Shown one piece after another: positions 19,478 through 29,700 of a stretch of 56,178 nucleotides of DNA. The notes beneath the pieces are model-generated. The model was given only the letters and a program-made list of their open reading frames with translations, ran no database searches and was not told where the DNA came from. Source of the DNA: Gemmatimonadota bacterium (lineage in GTDB: Bacteria; 4572-55; J002); assembly GCA_003697105.1 (NCBI GenBank), contig RFFQ01000160.1, forward strand, positions 1-56,178, in the 5' to 3' direction. Position numbers and translations under genes: made by a program. How positions within the stretch are numbered: position 1 is the first letter of the stretch; the number at the start of each line of letters is the position of its first letter.

Positions 19478-20554
19478 TTATTTCAAAAAATGGACGACGG
19501 AGGGTTTGGGGGTACGGTCAACATAGAAAAGACCCCAATGTTTTTCAACTTCATTGGCGGGGGAGCTATCCCCGCCACCTTTCCACGGTTCATCAAACAC
19601 TTCAAACCAAAATGTGGTGATCTGGTTTCCCTCGATCCATTGGGTTAAGTCCCGTAAAAACTGCTCCTGTCTTGCCAAACTGACTTCACCTTTGATCAAC
19701 GTCCCCTGCTGCCCCTCCCCGATTTTGCTGGCGTTGTAGTCGGTTGCCCAACCGGTTTCGCCGAGGACGATCACCTTATTTGGATGCCGGGCTTGAATAT
19801 CATGGTACACGGAATCCGTCCAACTGATGGCATTTGCCAGCCGCTGACCATTCCACAGGGCGTAGGCGTGCATCACAATAAAATCAATTTCGTCTGCCAC
19901 GGTCTGGCTTTCTGGTTTATTCCAAAAGTTGTAATCATCGGCGGTCGTCACTGGCTGGGATACATACCAACGAACCGCACGGATATATTGGATCAAGGTT
20001 TTTTGCGCGAGTCGGTGTCCCGACCAAAAGACTTGCGTTTCGTTGCCGGCATTCACCGCGATGACAATATCTTTAAACTGATTTGCCAGAGCGATCCCGC
20101 GGGCTACCTGTGCCAGATTCTGTTGCTGGTAAAGGGGATTATCGTTTTCGGTGGTGAGCCAGATACCAAGCATCACTTTTAGGGGGAGGTCATTCTTGCG
20201 GATAACCTCCAAAATGCGCTCCGAGTCATCATCAGCCCCGTAAATCCGGATCAGATTCCAATGCTGGGTGATAATGTTCAAATCTTCGAGGATTTCCGCT
20301 TCAGAGGGTCCCCGGATGCCCGGTGCTTGACCTGCCCGAAAGGGTCCATAGGAGACGGCGTTACCAATCCATTTGCCATCAACGTTGGGTTGAAATTCAC
20401 GAGGATGGAACGGGTCTGCTTTCGGTATTGAGGCGATTGTTTGGCGTAGTTCATCAACCGAAGGGGTCTGCGCCGTAATGGGAGGCACATTTACACAAGC
20501 GATCCATACCCCCCCGTACAACGCCACAATCACCCATAACATGGGACGGTTCAT
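19478..20554 (-). CDS. Exported GH17-type beta-1,3-glucanase
   Basis: 358 residues. The N-terminus is a signal peptide; cleavage near ITAQ is likely, and lipidation at C20 is possible but the box WIAC is poor. The GH17 TIM-barrel is recognisable: SYGPFRAGQAPG, LIRIYGADDD, a VNAGNE motif with probable acid/base E172, and VIVLGETGWA with nucleophile E266. GH17 enzymes cleave or transfer beta-1,3-glucan chains. The product probably trims laminarin-type oligosaccharides in the periplasm before the binding protein encoded 17 nt downstream collects them. The family call is firm; endo- versus exo- or transglycosylase mode is not. Confidence 0.9.
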   Translation of the reverse strand: MNRPMLWVIVALYGGVWIACVNVPPITAQTPSVDELRQTIASIPKADPFHPREFQPNVDGKWIGNAVSYGPFRAGQAPGIRGPSEAEILEDLNIITQHWNLIRIYGADDDSERILEVIRKNDLPLKVMLGIWLTTENDNPLYQQQNLAQVARGIALANQFKDIVIAVNAGNETQVFWSGHRLAQKTLIQYIRAVRWYVSQPVTTADDYNFWNKPESQTVADEIDFIVMHAYALWNGQRLANAISWTDSVYHDIQARHPNKVIVLGETGWATDYNASKIGEGQQGTLIKGEVSLARQEQFLRDLTQWIEGNQITTFWFEVFDEPWKGGGDSSPANEVEKHWGLFYVDRTPKPSVVHFLK

Positions 20555-20666
20555 TGCTCAACCTTAGCCTTTTTTGTGGTGCATGACTGCCAGCCTTTTG
20601 AAGACCGGCAGCCATACGAATGCGCAAAAAACGTCTTTTTGGTATGTCCGAAGAGGACATTTGTCC
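20555..20666 (-). promoter_or_regulatory. Intercistronic region with a small hairpin
   Basis: The longest gap (112 nt) inside the minus-strand operon. On the minus strand ATGTCC-TCTTC-GGACAT forms a 6-bp hairpin about 15 nt after the T9SS-protein stop, followed by A- and T-rich bases. A weaker pairing TGCC/GGCA follows. It may be a partial terminator or an RNA-processing site that lowers expression of the downstream GH17/ABC part; no strong promoter is seen in it. Confidence 0.4.
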
Positions 20667-23054
20667 TTATTTCAGCAAGACCATCTTCTTGCTAGCCGTA
20701 AAATCACCGGTTTGGAGGGTGTAAATGTACGTGCCGGTATCCAATTGATCCGCCTTAAAATGGACGGTGTAAGACCCCGCATCCTGGAACCCATCCACCA
20801 ACGTTGCCACTTCCTGACCGGCAATCGTGTAAACACTGAGGGTGACATAGTCCGCTTGAGCCAGATCGAACCGGATCGTTGTCGTTGGGTTGAAGGGATT
20901 CGGATAATTTTGACCTAGCCGCATCACCGCTGGGGTGGCAACGGCTGTCGTTTCAATCACCATCGTATCATCCGTGTAGAAATAGATATTATCCACATAG
21001 ACGGTGTTTGGGTCACCGGAGATAATCAACTGGGCTAAATGTTCACGAGCTTGCAAACCGGTGAATGCCGAGAGGGGAATATCAAATTGAACCCATTCTC
21101 TGGTCACCAACGCCGGGTCTGAGTTGGCATCGAAGGTGAGTTCATGTTCGGAATCATCACCGCCACCATAGGCGCCATCCGCGCCAAAATCGACCAACTT
21201 GATGCGGAAGACCGCCGGCAAGTCCGTCGGGTCTGGCGTCCAGATGTCCATGTGAAAATAGAGCATGTCAGAAGCATCAATGGGATTGCTGATAAATTCG
21301 ATGCCGGCATACACGAGGTTGGTATAGAGTTTGGTATCGTTCCCTTCAATTTGTACATCCTCGACATCGGCGGCATCCCAATCAGCAGACCACGTATCCA
21401 CGGGCACATCGGGATAGGGGTTACTGAACAAGGAAATCACATTTTCGGCGGCAAGGGTGGGTGTGGGAGCGGGTTCTTCGGGTTCGTCCGGTGGGGGTGG
21501 TAAAACCCCTTCGGGCACGAGGATATTATCCAGATAAATCACGTTATCTTGGTCACGCGGGGCAAAATCTGGGAAAATAACCAGTTTGTTGTAAGTATTG
21601 CCGATGTAAGCAGAAAAATCGTAGGTTAATTCTTCCCACTGGTCTGTGACCGTGTTCGCCACATTAATTTCAACTGGCGGGCTGGCACCTTCAAACTTGA
21701 CCCGAACATCACTGATCACCGGCTTGTGTACCATCAAGGTGATAATGCTGTTATTTTCGTTAAAAGTAAATTCGCCGATGTCGGTGGTTTCAAAACCGGC
21801 CCAATCCATACCGGATTCTCGGGCAATAAATTGGGCAACCATCATCGAAGCATTGGGGTCGGACATATCCGGGTTGGGGATAATTTCCAGCGGGGGATTA
21901 TCCTGATTTTCAAAAACACGCCATTCCCAGTCGGCGCCGAGACCGCCATCTTCAAAATCGATGAGCACACTGCCGGTAAGTTCCATCGCATAAAAATAGA
22001 TGTTATCCACATAGACCGTATTGGGGTCGCCGGAGATAACCAGTTGGGCAAGATGCTCGCGTGTCACCAGACCGGTAAACGCCGAAAGCGGAATATCAAA
22101 CTGAATCCATTCTCCGGTGATTAAGGGCGGGTTGGAATTTGCATCGAAGGTGAGTTCATGCTCGGCGTCATCACCGCCACCGTAGGCACCATCGGCGCCA
22201 AAATCCACCAATTTGATGCGAAATACGGCGGGTAACTCGGTTGGATCGGGTGTCCAGATATCCATGTGAAAATGGGACATCGTCGAAGCGTCAATGGTTT
22301 GGGAGACAAACTCAATGCCGGCATAGTTCAGATGGGTGTAGAGTTTGGTATCGTTGCCTTCAATTTGCACATCCTCCACATCGGCATCATCCCAATCGGC
22401 AGACCACGTATCCACCGGCACATTTTCATAGGCATTGCTAAAAAGCGAAATGACATCTTCTGCCGGTACGGTCGGTGTGGGAGCGGCAACGTCTGGCTCC
22501 GCCGGTGGCGTGATGTTCCCTGCCGGAAGTTGAATGTTATCAAAATAAATCACGTGATCGGCATCGCGCGCGCCAAAGTCAGGAATGATGACGAGCCGGG
22601 AATATTGATTACCAATCGCACCGGAAAAATCGAAGGTTAGCTCCTCCCACTGATTGGTGACCGTGTTTGGCACTTGAATTTCCACAGCCGGACCCACCCC
22701 TTCAAACTTAACGGCAACATTGCTGATAACAGGCTTGTGAACCATAAGGGTGATGGTGCTATTATCGGCAGTAAATTCAAATTCATCTATATCATTGGTA
22801 AAACAGAGCGCCCACGGTTGCCCAGTTTGACGCGCCGTAAATTGGGCGACCGTAGCGGACGTATTGGGGTCGGAAACATCTGGATTGGCAATAAATTCCA
22901 ATGGTGGATTGTCGGCATTTTCACCGACAATCCAAACCCAGTCTGCACCAAGCCCGCCCGGTTCAAAATCTACTTGAACGTATTGCGCCAAGCCCGTCCC
23001 GCCCATGCAGACGAACAATACTATTACCACCAAAGATGTAGTAATGTGTTTCAT
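20667..23054 (-). CDS. T9SS-secreted protein with A-B-A-B glycan-binding-like modules
   Basis: 795 residues from ATG 23054 (AGGAGG 5 nt upstream; an upstream extension lacks a ribosome site). Signal peptide ends near GTGLAQ. It then alternates two module types, A (about 23-175 and 375-535) and B (about 195-360 and 550-705). A modules share a VDFExGGLGADW start; B modules share FSNxYxNVPVDTWSADW, VDFGADGAYGGGDD and a final YVDNIYFY strand. The last about 85 residues are a type IX secretion C-terminal domain with NYPNPFNPTTTIRFDL. No catalytic motif is seen, so surface binding of glucan is likely. B modules of this type accompany laminarin-active proteins in marine Bacteroidota (from memory, not searched). 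It lies 70 nt after the permease gene. Confidence 0.85.
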   Translation of the reverse strand: MKHITTSLVVIVLFVCMGGTGLAQYVQVDFEPGGLGADWVWIVGENADNPPLEFIANPDVSDPNTSATVAQFTARQTGQPWALCFTNDIDEFEFTADNSTITLMVHKPVISNVAVKFEGVGPAVEIQVPNTVTNQWEELTFDFSGAIGNQYSRLVIIPDFGARDADHVIYFDNIQLPAGNITPPAEPDVAAPTPTVPAEDVISLFSNAYENVPVDTWSADWDDADVEDVQIEGNDTKLYTHLNYAGIEFVSQTIDASTMSHFHMDIWTPDPTELPAVFRIKLVDFGADGAYGGGDDAEHELTFDANSNPPLITGEWIQFDIPLSAFTGLVTREHLAQLVISGDPNTVYVDNIYFYAMELTGSVLIDFEDGGLGADWEWRVFENQDNPPLEIIPNPDMSDPNASMMVAQFIARESGMDWAGFETTDIGEFTFNENNSIITLMVHKPVISDVRVKFEGASPPVEINVANTVTDQWEELTYDFSAYIGNTYNKLVIFPDFAPRDQDNVIYLDNILVPEGVLPPPPDEPEEPAPTPTLAAENVISLFSNPYPDVPVDTWSADWDAADVEDVQIEGNDTKLYTNLVYAGIEFISNPIDASDMLYFHMDIWTPDPTDLPAVFRIKLVDFGADGAYGGGDDSEHELTFDANSDPALVTREWVQFDIPLSAFTGLQAREHLAQLIISGDPNTVYVDNIYFYTDDTMVIETTAVATPAVMRLGQNYPNPFNPTTTIRFDLAQADYVTLSVYTIAGQEVATLVDGFQDAGSYTVHFKADQLDTGTYIYTLQTGDFTASKKMVLLK

Positions 23055-23124
23055 GGTAACCTCCTGACAAGTTATAAGTAAAAAAATTGTGAATGAATTA
23101 GCGTACCGGTAACAGCGGCACAAA

Positions 23125-24582
23125 TTACGTTGGGGTCACCCCTAATTTTCCGCGCCGGCGTTCCAGTTCCATGCGAATCTCATGTGCTTTTTCTTCAGTG
23201 ATGGGAAAGACATACACTGCCCAAATAGCGAGAGCAGAGGTGATAATCGGAATCACCACATCAAAAAAACGGAGTAAAAAGATGGTTTGTTCCGTTTGAT
23301 TGCCATTCAAATTGACATCAAAACCCGTTGCGTTCAGCAGAAACCCCCCTGCCGCCAATGCGAGAGACATCCCCAGTTTAACAACCCACCAAAAGATAGA
23401 ACCAAACATTCCTTCCCGCCGCTCATGGGTTTCCAATTCATCCAAATCCACCACATCCGCCACCATAGAAGGCATCAAGGTAAACAAGCCCCCTAATCCG
23501 AATGCCAGCAATGGCGTAGGCAAAATCACTAACCACGGAACGGCAGGATTGTAACACACCCATTTTAGGGCATACCCCGCAATGGAGAGTCCAGTAGAAA
23601 CAAAAAAGGCAGGGCGTTTCCGGATTTTGGTTGCCATCCACGTGACCAGCACCACCACCACAAACGTCGAAACCGCACCGACAGACCCCGCATATCCCAC
23701 ATATTCCGCACCGCGTGTTTGATCGCCACCAAACACGTAATAGATGATCACATAGGATTGAAAAGAGGAGATCATAATAAATCCGTTGAAAACCAAAAAG
23801 GTGGCAACACACAATAGTAAAAAGGGTTTGGATTTGAGCACCAACGCAAACCCTTTGAAAAAGCTGAGGATGGTCTTCCAGAAGGGCTCCGTTGGCTTAT
23901 CGGCAACAGGGTTTGCCTCTACTCCCGGATTGAAGCGCTCCCGTAGAAAGATTGCCGGTAAAATCCCGATGCCAATGGTGACAATGCCAATAATAATCGC
24001 CAATCCTGCCGCGCCGGCAATTTGATCTTTGAAAAACCCTTCGTAGGTCATGATCCATAAAAACCAGGGTGCAATTACGTAAGCAAGCTGTCCAATAAAA
24101 TTTTGCACGCCCATCAGGCGGGTACGTTCGTGATAATCTGGGGTGAGTTCATAACCGAGGGCAACCCACGGGGTGGCAAAAACGGTGTACGCCAGATAAA
24201 ACAGGATGGAACCAATGAGGAAAAAGACAAAATAGAAGGTTTCGGTTTTACCGCGTGGTAACTGCCACAGCAGGGCAAAAATAATTCCGGCGGCAATCGC
24301 TCCCCCCAAAATATAAGGGCGGCGGCGTCCCCACCGGGTGCGGGTGTGATCCGAAATGTAGCCCATCATCGGATCGGTGAGTGCATCCGTAAACCGGGGC
24401 AACGCGCCCAGCAATCCAACCAGCGCGGGGTTCATTCCCAATCCTAAGTTTAGGACAATCATCATTCCCCCACTCGCCGCCGCCAGTAGATTGTTGACAA
24501 ATGCGCCTAACCCGTAAATAACTTTCTGGATAAATGGTATGCGATCCTCAGGTGCAGTTTCGTAGTGTTGTTGTGAACTCAT
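23125..24582 (-). CDS. GPH-family (melibiose-type) sugar:cation symporter, MFS
   Basis: 485 residues from ATG 24582, preceded by AAGGAA; an upstream extension lacks a ribosome site. About 12 membrane helices. Family hallmarks are DALTDPMMGYISDHTRTRWG after helix 2, RRRPYILGG next to it, and a central loop of about 50 residues between helices 6 and 7. GPH proteins such as MelB, XynB and LacS import glycosides with Na+ or H+. Encoded between GH16 (37 nt upstream) and the T9SS protein, it offers a second inner-membrane route besides the ABC importer, perhaps for short products such as laminaribiose. Confidence 0.92.
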   Translation of the reverse strand: MSSQQHYETAPEDRIPFIQKVIYGLGAFVNNLLAAASGGMMIVLNLGLGMNPALVGLLGALPRFTDALTDPMMGYISDHTRTRWGRRRPYILGGAIAAGIIFALLWQLPRGKTETFYFVFFLIGSILFYLAYTVFATPWVALGYELTPDYHERTRLMGVQNFIGQLAYVIAPWFLWIMTYEGFFKDQIAGAAGLAIIIGIVTIGIGILPAIFLRERFNPGVEANPVADKPTEPFWKTILSFFKGFALVLKSKPFLLLCVATFLVFNGFIMISSFQSYVIIYYVFGGDQTRGAEYVGYAGSVGAVSTFVVVVLVTWMATKIRKRPAFFVSTGLSIAGYALKWVCYNPAVPWLVILPTPLLAFGLGGLFTLMPSMVADVVDLDELETHERREGMFGSIFWWVVKLGMSLALAAGGFLLNATGFDVNLNGNQTEQTIFLLRFFDVVIPIITSALAIWAVYVFPITEEKAHEIRMELERRRGKLGVTPT

Positions 24583-24619
24583 ATACAATTCCTTGTATTT
24601 TTGATAGAAATCCGACCCT

Positions 24620-25426
24620 TCATTGGGACATTTGATACACCCGAACCCAGTCCACAACCAACGTTTGGGGAAAAACCGTGTTGGCGGTGGGCGCACCTAC
24701 ATAATTACCACCAACTGCCAAATTCAAAATGATATAAAACGGGTGATCATAGACCCATTCGCCGGGGGTATCCTTTGGTGTAACCACTTGATACAGTTGG
24801 TCATCTAAATACCACCGAATCTCATCGGGAGTCCATTCTACCGCAAACAGATGGAAATCCGTATCAAATCGGGCATTGGTTAAGCGGTAAGCGGAAGTGA
24901 CCGCGGCGCCGGCAGAATAGCCGGGACCATGCAGACTGCCATGAACCACCGTTGGTTCCTGCCCGCGATATTCCATGATGTCGATCTCTCCACATTGGGG
25001 CCAGCCTACGGTTTCGATATTTGCGCCGAGCAGCCAAAAAGCGGGCCACAACCCTTGTCCCCACGGCATTTTCATCCGTGCTTCAAAGCGTCCATAAGTG
25101 GTCTCAAATTTATCTCGGGTAACAAGACGGGCAGAGGTGTAATTTCGTCCTTCATAGGATTCTTCCCGTGCCGTAATAACCAAATTGCCATTGCCATCTA
25201 AGGTGGCATTTTCGGGGCGATCCGTGTCATATTCCAGTTGGGCATTGCCCCAATCCGTGCCAATATCATATCCCCAGCGAGTGGGGTCTGGCACTTCACC
25301 AGCCGCACCTTCAAACTCATCTTGCCAAACCAATTGCCACGCGGTGGAATCTCCGGAATCCGTATCACAACCACCGAGGATCAGCACTATCACACCGAAA
25401 CCCAGCCAAAATAGATATGTTTTCAT
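24620..25426 (-). CDS. GH16 laminarinase-type lipoprotein
   Basis: 268 residues. Signal peptide with lipobox LGGC (C20), so a lipoprotein. The rest is a single GH16 beta-jelly-roll: GYDIGTDWGNAQLEYDTDRP, then WGQGLWPAFWLLG, then the catalytic motif EIDIME with nucleophile E147, helper D149 and acid/base E152. The extra Met (ExDxxE) is the beta-bulge form of bacterial laminarinases rather than lichenases. It should make endo-cuts in beta-1,3-glucan at the cell surface or periplasm. Its start overlaps the ROK gene by 4 nt (ATGA), coupling repressor and enzyme translation. No accessory module is present; binding may be supplied by the modular proteins of the same operon. Confidence 0.95.
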   Translation of the reverse strand: MKTYLFWLGFGVIVLILGGCDTDSGDSTAWQLVWQDEFEGAAGEVPDPTRWGYDIGTDWGNAQLEYDTDRPENATLDGNGNLVITAREESYEGRNYTSARLVTRDKFETTYGRFEARMKMPWGQGLWPAFWLLGANIETVGWPQCGEIDIMEYRGQEPTVVHGSLHGPGYSAGAAVTSAYRLTNARFDTDFHLFAVEWTPDEIRWYLDDQLYQVVTPKDTPGEWVYDHPFYIILNLAVGGNYVGAPTANTVFPQTLVVDWVRVYQMSQ

Positions 25427-26694
25427 GATTTTAATCCGATAATAGAGGGTTCTTGCCGGCTCATTTCCGGCTCTGTTAAAGCTTCTTTCAAGGCGAGGGT
25501 TGCCGCGCCCAAGGCAATCGCTCTTTCACCTAAAGTACTGGCATGAATTTCCGCGGTGGCAATCGAGCTGACTAAGGTCGCGGTTTTCACTTTTTCCCGG
25601 ATGGGTTCTAAAAGCAGGTCTCCCACCCGCACAATACTTCCTCCTAAGATCACCATCGCCGGATTCATCAAATTACACCAGCTAGCGATGGCAATTCCCA
25701 GATAATTCGCAGCATCTTGAATCAATTTTAGGCCCAAGGCATCCCCCGCTAACGCAGCATCTGCAATGGCGGTAATACTGGGCAAGCCGTGATGAAGCAC
25801 ACTATCGGGATAATCGGGTAGGAGTTCCGTAGCACGTTGCTTGAGCGCATCTGTACTCGCAAAGGTGACCAAGCAGCCGTTCATGCCACACACACAGGGT
25901 TTTCCGTCGGGGTCAAGTGGCAAGTGTCCCATTTCCCCCGCGACACCGCGGGCACCCCGGTAAATTTCACCATTAAGGATGTACCCCGCCCCGATTCCAT
26001 AGCCGATTTTGATATACGTCAGGTCAACATAGGTCAGGTCAGTTGCCGTGCGCCCCAAACCCCACCATTTTTCCGCTAACGCCCCCAAATTGGCATCATT
26101 ATCCACCAAGACGGGCACACCAAAATAGTGATGCAACTGTTCCAGTTGGCTACGACCCTCCCACGCCGGAATCACGGTTTCCGGTAGCCATTCTGGGTGT
26201 GCGGGATCAACCGGGCTGGGTACTGCCACACCGATATTCAGCAGTTTTGCCCGGCCATTTGCCACCTCTGCTAAGCAGTCATCACACAACCGGATAACCA
26301 GTGCCCACGTTCCCTGCGGGTCGGTGCGAACCGAAAAGCATTCTTCCCGCCATGCCAACACGTTGCCCCGCAAGTTTATTAGTACCACCGCCACATGCGT
26401 CGCTCCAATATCCACCCCGAGAATCACACGGGCATCATCTTGAAATTCCAACAGAATCGGACGCCGTCCACCGCTGGATTTACCCCGGCCGACCTCTACC
26501 ACAAATCCGGTTTCTAACAGTTCCTTGACAATCTCGGTAACGGTGGATCGGGAAAGATTCATCTGGCGGGCGATCTCCGCTCGGGAGATTTGATGCTCCC
26601 GCCAAATCAAGCGGAGAATACTATCCGGTAGATGCCGGTCTTGCCATAAATCATCATACTGTTCTTCTGGTTTTTGATGCGTCAAAATAACCAT
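25423..26694 (-). CDS. ROK-family transcriptional repressor
   Basis: 423 residues from ATG 26694; GTG 26703 is an alternative. N-terminal winged helix-turn-helix (ISRAEIARQMNLSRSTVTEIV, about residues 38-60 counted from GTG) and wing GRGKSSGGRRP, then an ASKHA sugar-kinase fold with GVDIGATH. The ROK zinc motif CVCGMNGC follows GEMGHLPL, whose His is the expected fourth ligand. Such NagC/Mlc/XylR-type proteins repress sugar genes until a sugar binds. It is the second gene of the operon, so it would be autoregulated through the palindrome at 30275-30301. The inducer is unknown; glucose or a beta-1,3-disaccharide would be logical. Confidence 0.93.
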   Translation of the reverse strand: MVILTHQKPEEQYDDLWQDRHLPDSILRLIWREHQISRAEIARQMNLSRSTVTEIVKELLETGFVVEVGRGKSSGGRRPILLEFQDDARVILGVDIGATHVAVVLINLRGNVLAWREECFSVRTDPQGTWALVIRLCDDCLAEVANGRAKLLNIGVAVPSPVDPAHPEWLPETVIPAWEGRSQLEQLHHYFGVPVLVDNDANLGALAEKWWGLGRTATDLTYVDLTYIKIGYGIGAGYILNGEIYRGARGVAGEMGHLPLDPDGKPCVCGMNGCLVTFASTDALKQRATELLPDYPDSVLHHGLPSITAIADAALAGDALGLKLIQDAANYLGIAIASWCNLMNPAMVILGGSIVRVGDLLLEPIREKVKTATLVSSIATAEIHASTLGERAIALGAATLALKEALTEPEMSRQEPSIIGLKS

Positions 26695-26718
26695 ATAAGA
26701 CACCCGCTTACGTAGTAA

Positions 26719-29700
26719 TTAATTGTGAAAAAACACATTATCGACATAAATGGTATTGAGGTAATCCGAGGCAAGAATTAACTGTGCCAGATGCTCGCGT
26801 GTCGTCAAACCGGTAAATTCCGCAAGTGGGATATCGAGACTTAACCATGTTTCGGTCGCTAAACCGGGGGTGGTACTGGCATCCAGAATCAATTCATGCT
26901 CCACATCATCCCCGCCACCATACGCGCCATCTGCCCCAAAATCGACCAGTTTAATACGCAAATTTGCCGGCAGGTCGGTGGCATCTGGTGTCCAGAGGTG
27001 TAAATGGAAATGGGTCATTGCGGTAGCATCAATGGGCTGTGAGGTAAATTCAATACCGGCAAAGACTAGATTGGTGTATTTCTTGGTATCATTACCCTCA
27101 ATTTGGATATCTTCTAGATCAGCGGCATCCCACTCTGCAGACCACGTATCGACGGTCACATTGGGGTAAGCGTTGCTGAAAAGGGAAATCACATTTTCGG
27201 CAGGTACGGTGGGTGTGGGAGCGGCGTCTGCCGGCTCATCCGGAGGAGGTGCAATGGTTCCAGCCGGCACTTGGATATTATCAAAATAAATGATATGATC
27301 CTGATCGCGCGGGGCAAAATCTGGGAAAATCACCAATTTGTTGTAGGTATTGCCAATCGAGGCGGAAAAGTCAAACGTGAGTTCTTCCCACTGGCCGGTG
27401 GTGGTGTTGGTGACTCCCACTTCCACCGGTGGATTAAAACCTTCAAATTTAATGCGCACTTCGCTGATCACCGATTTATAGACCTGAATGGTGATGGTGC
27501 TGTTGGTTTCATCAAACGTAAATTCGCCAATCGAGCGGGTTTCACAACCTGCCCAATCCTGACCGGCATCGCGTGCCGTAAATTGTGCCACACTGGCAGA
27601 TGGATTAAGACCCACCGGCGCCGGATTGGAAACAACCTCAAGGGCAGGATTATCATCATTTTCAAACGTGGTCCAGCTCCAATCCGCACCAAGCCCGGCG
27701 GCTTCAAAATCGACTTGAACGGTACTTCCTGCGGTCTCTGCCCGGTAAAAATAGAGATTATCCACATAAATGGTGTTGAGATCATCCGAAGAGAGAATTA
27801 ACTGTGCCAGATGTTGGCGCGTCGTCAAACCGGTAAATTCCGCCAGTGGAATATCAAGGCTTAACCACGTTCCGGTAGCTAAATGGGGAGAAGTAGTAGC
27901 ATCCAAGATTAATTCATGTTCCACATCATCCCCGCCGCCATACGCTCCATCTGCGCCAAAATCCACCAGTTTAATCCGGAAATTTGCCGGCAGGTCGGTG
28001 GCATCCGGCGTCCACAGGTGCATGTGGTAATGGGTCATCGCGGCGGCATCAATGGGTTGGGAAGTAAATTCAATACCGGCAAAGGTCAAATTGGTGTATT
28101 TTTTAGTGTCATTGCCTTCAATCTGAATATCTTCCAGATCGGCGGCATCCCATTCTGCCGACCACGTATCGACAGGCACATTGGAGTAACTGTTGCTGAA
28201 GAGCGCAATCACATTTTCGGGGGATTCCGCGGGTTCTGGGGCGGGGGTTGCCGGTTCGGTGGCACCCCCTCCACCGGTTTCGGTATAAAAAAGCACATTA
28301 TCGATATAGATGGTGTTCAGGTAATCGGAAGCCAAAATCAGTTGTGCCAAGTGTTCCCGCGTGGTCAATCCGGTAAAATCTGCCAGTGGAATCGCTAAAC
28401 TCAGCCACGTTCCGGTGGCTAAACCGGGAGAAGTGGTCGCATCCAAGATTAATTCATGTTCCACATCATCCCCGCCATCATACGCCCCATCTGCGCCAAA
28501 ATCCACCAGTTTGATGCGAAGGTCTGCCGGGTCTGCCGTGGGGTCGGGAGTCCAGAGGTTCAGGTAAAAATGGGTCATTGCGGTGACATCAAGCGTTTGG
28601 GAGGTAAACTCAATGCCAGCAAAGACCAGATTACGGTATTTTTTGGTCTCATTGCCGTCAATCTGAATATCTTCTAGGTCGGCGGCATCCCATTCTGCCG
28701 ACCACGTATCGATGGGCACATTAGGGTAAGCGTTGCTAAAAAGAGCGATTACATTTTCCGCGGCGAATGCGGGTGTGGGAGCGGCAGTCGCCGGTCCGGT
28801 ATCCCCGCCACCACCGCCGCCATCCCCGGCATAAAAATAGACATTATCCACATAAACGGTTGGTAAATCTCCGGAGAGCACCAGTTGCGCCAGATGCTGC
28901 CTGCCGGTCAGACCGGTAAAATCCGACATCGGAATATCCAAGCTGACCCACGCTTCCGTTGCCAGTGGGGGGCTGGTAAATGAAACTTCGTGGGAAGAAT
29001 CATCCCCCCCACCATAAACGCCATCTGTACCAAAATCCACTAACATGACCTTAAACACGGCTGGGGGTGCGGTGGAATTGGGGGTCCAGATATCCAGATG
29101 AAAATGGGTCATGTCACTGACATTTAGGGGTTGGGAGGCAAATTCAATCCCCACAAAATTGAGATTGGTATATTTCAGGACATCATCCCCAGCGATCTGA
29201 ATTTCTTCCAGCTCCGCTGTAGAATATTGCCAGTAGGTGTTCCACCGGTCTACCGGAACATTGCTGTAGGCATTGCTGAATAAAGAGATCACATCACCGG
29301 CATCGCGGGTGGGTGTAGGAGCGGGGGTTGTGGGTCTGGGGGAGGCGGCAACCACGTGGATCGAGATCGTTTCCGCAAACTGCGTGGTACCTAAGGCGAT
29401 AGTGATTTCGGTTGTACCAAGTGCAACGCCGGTGACACGCCCGTCTGGGCTGATCGTGGCAATATTTTCATCCGCGGAACGGAGTGTAAAATAGGTGGAA
29501 GAGGCATAAACCGTTTGGTCGATACCATCCACATTAAATGTAACACCGGCAACGCCAGCGGGCAGGCTTTCACCCACTTCTACCGTGATTTCAGGCGCAT
29601 CAATGACGACGCGCGGATGGGCAATGGTGCCTAATGTTTCATACCGCACATTATCAATCCAAAGGGTGTATCCGACACCGGCTTCATTTCCATCGGCAAA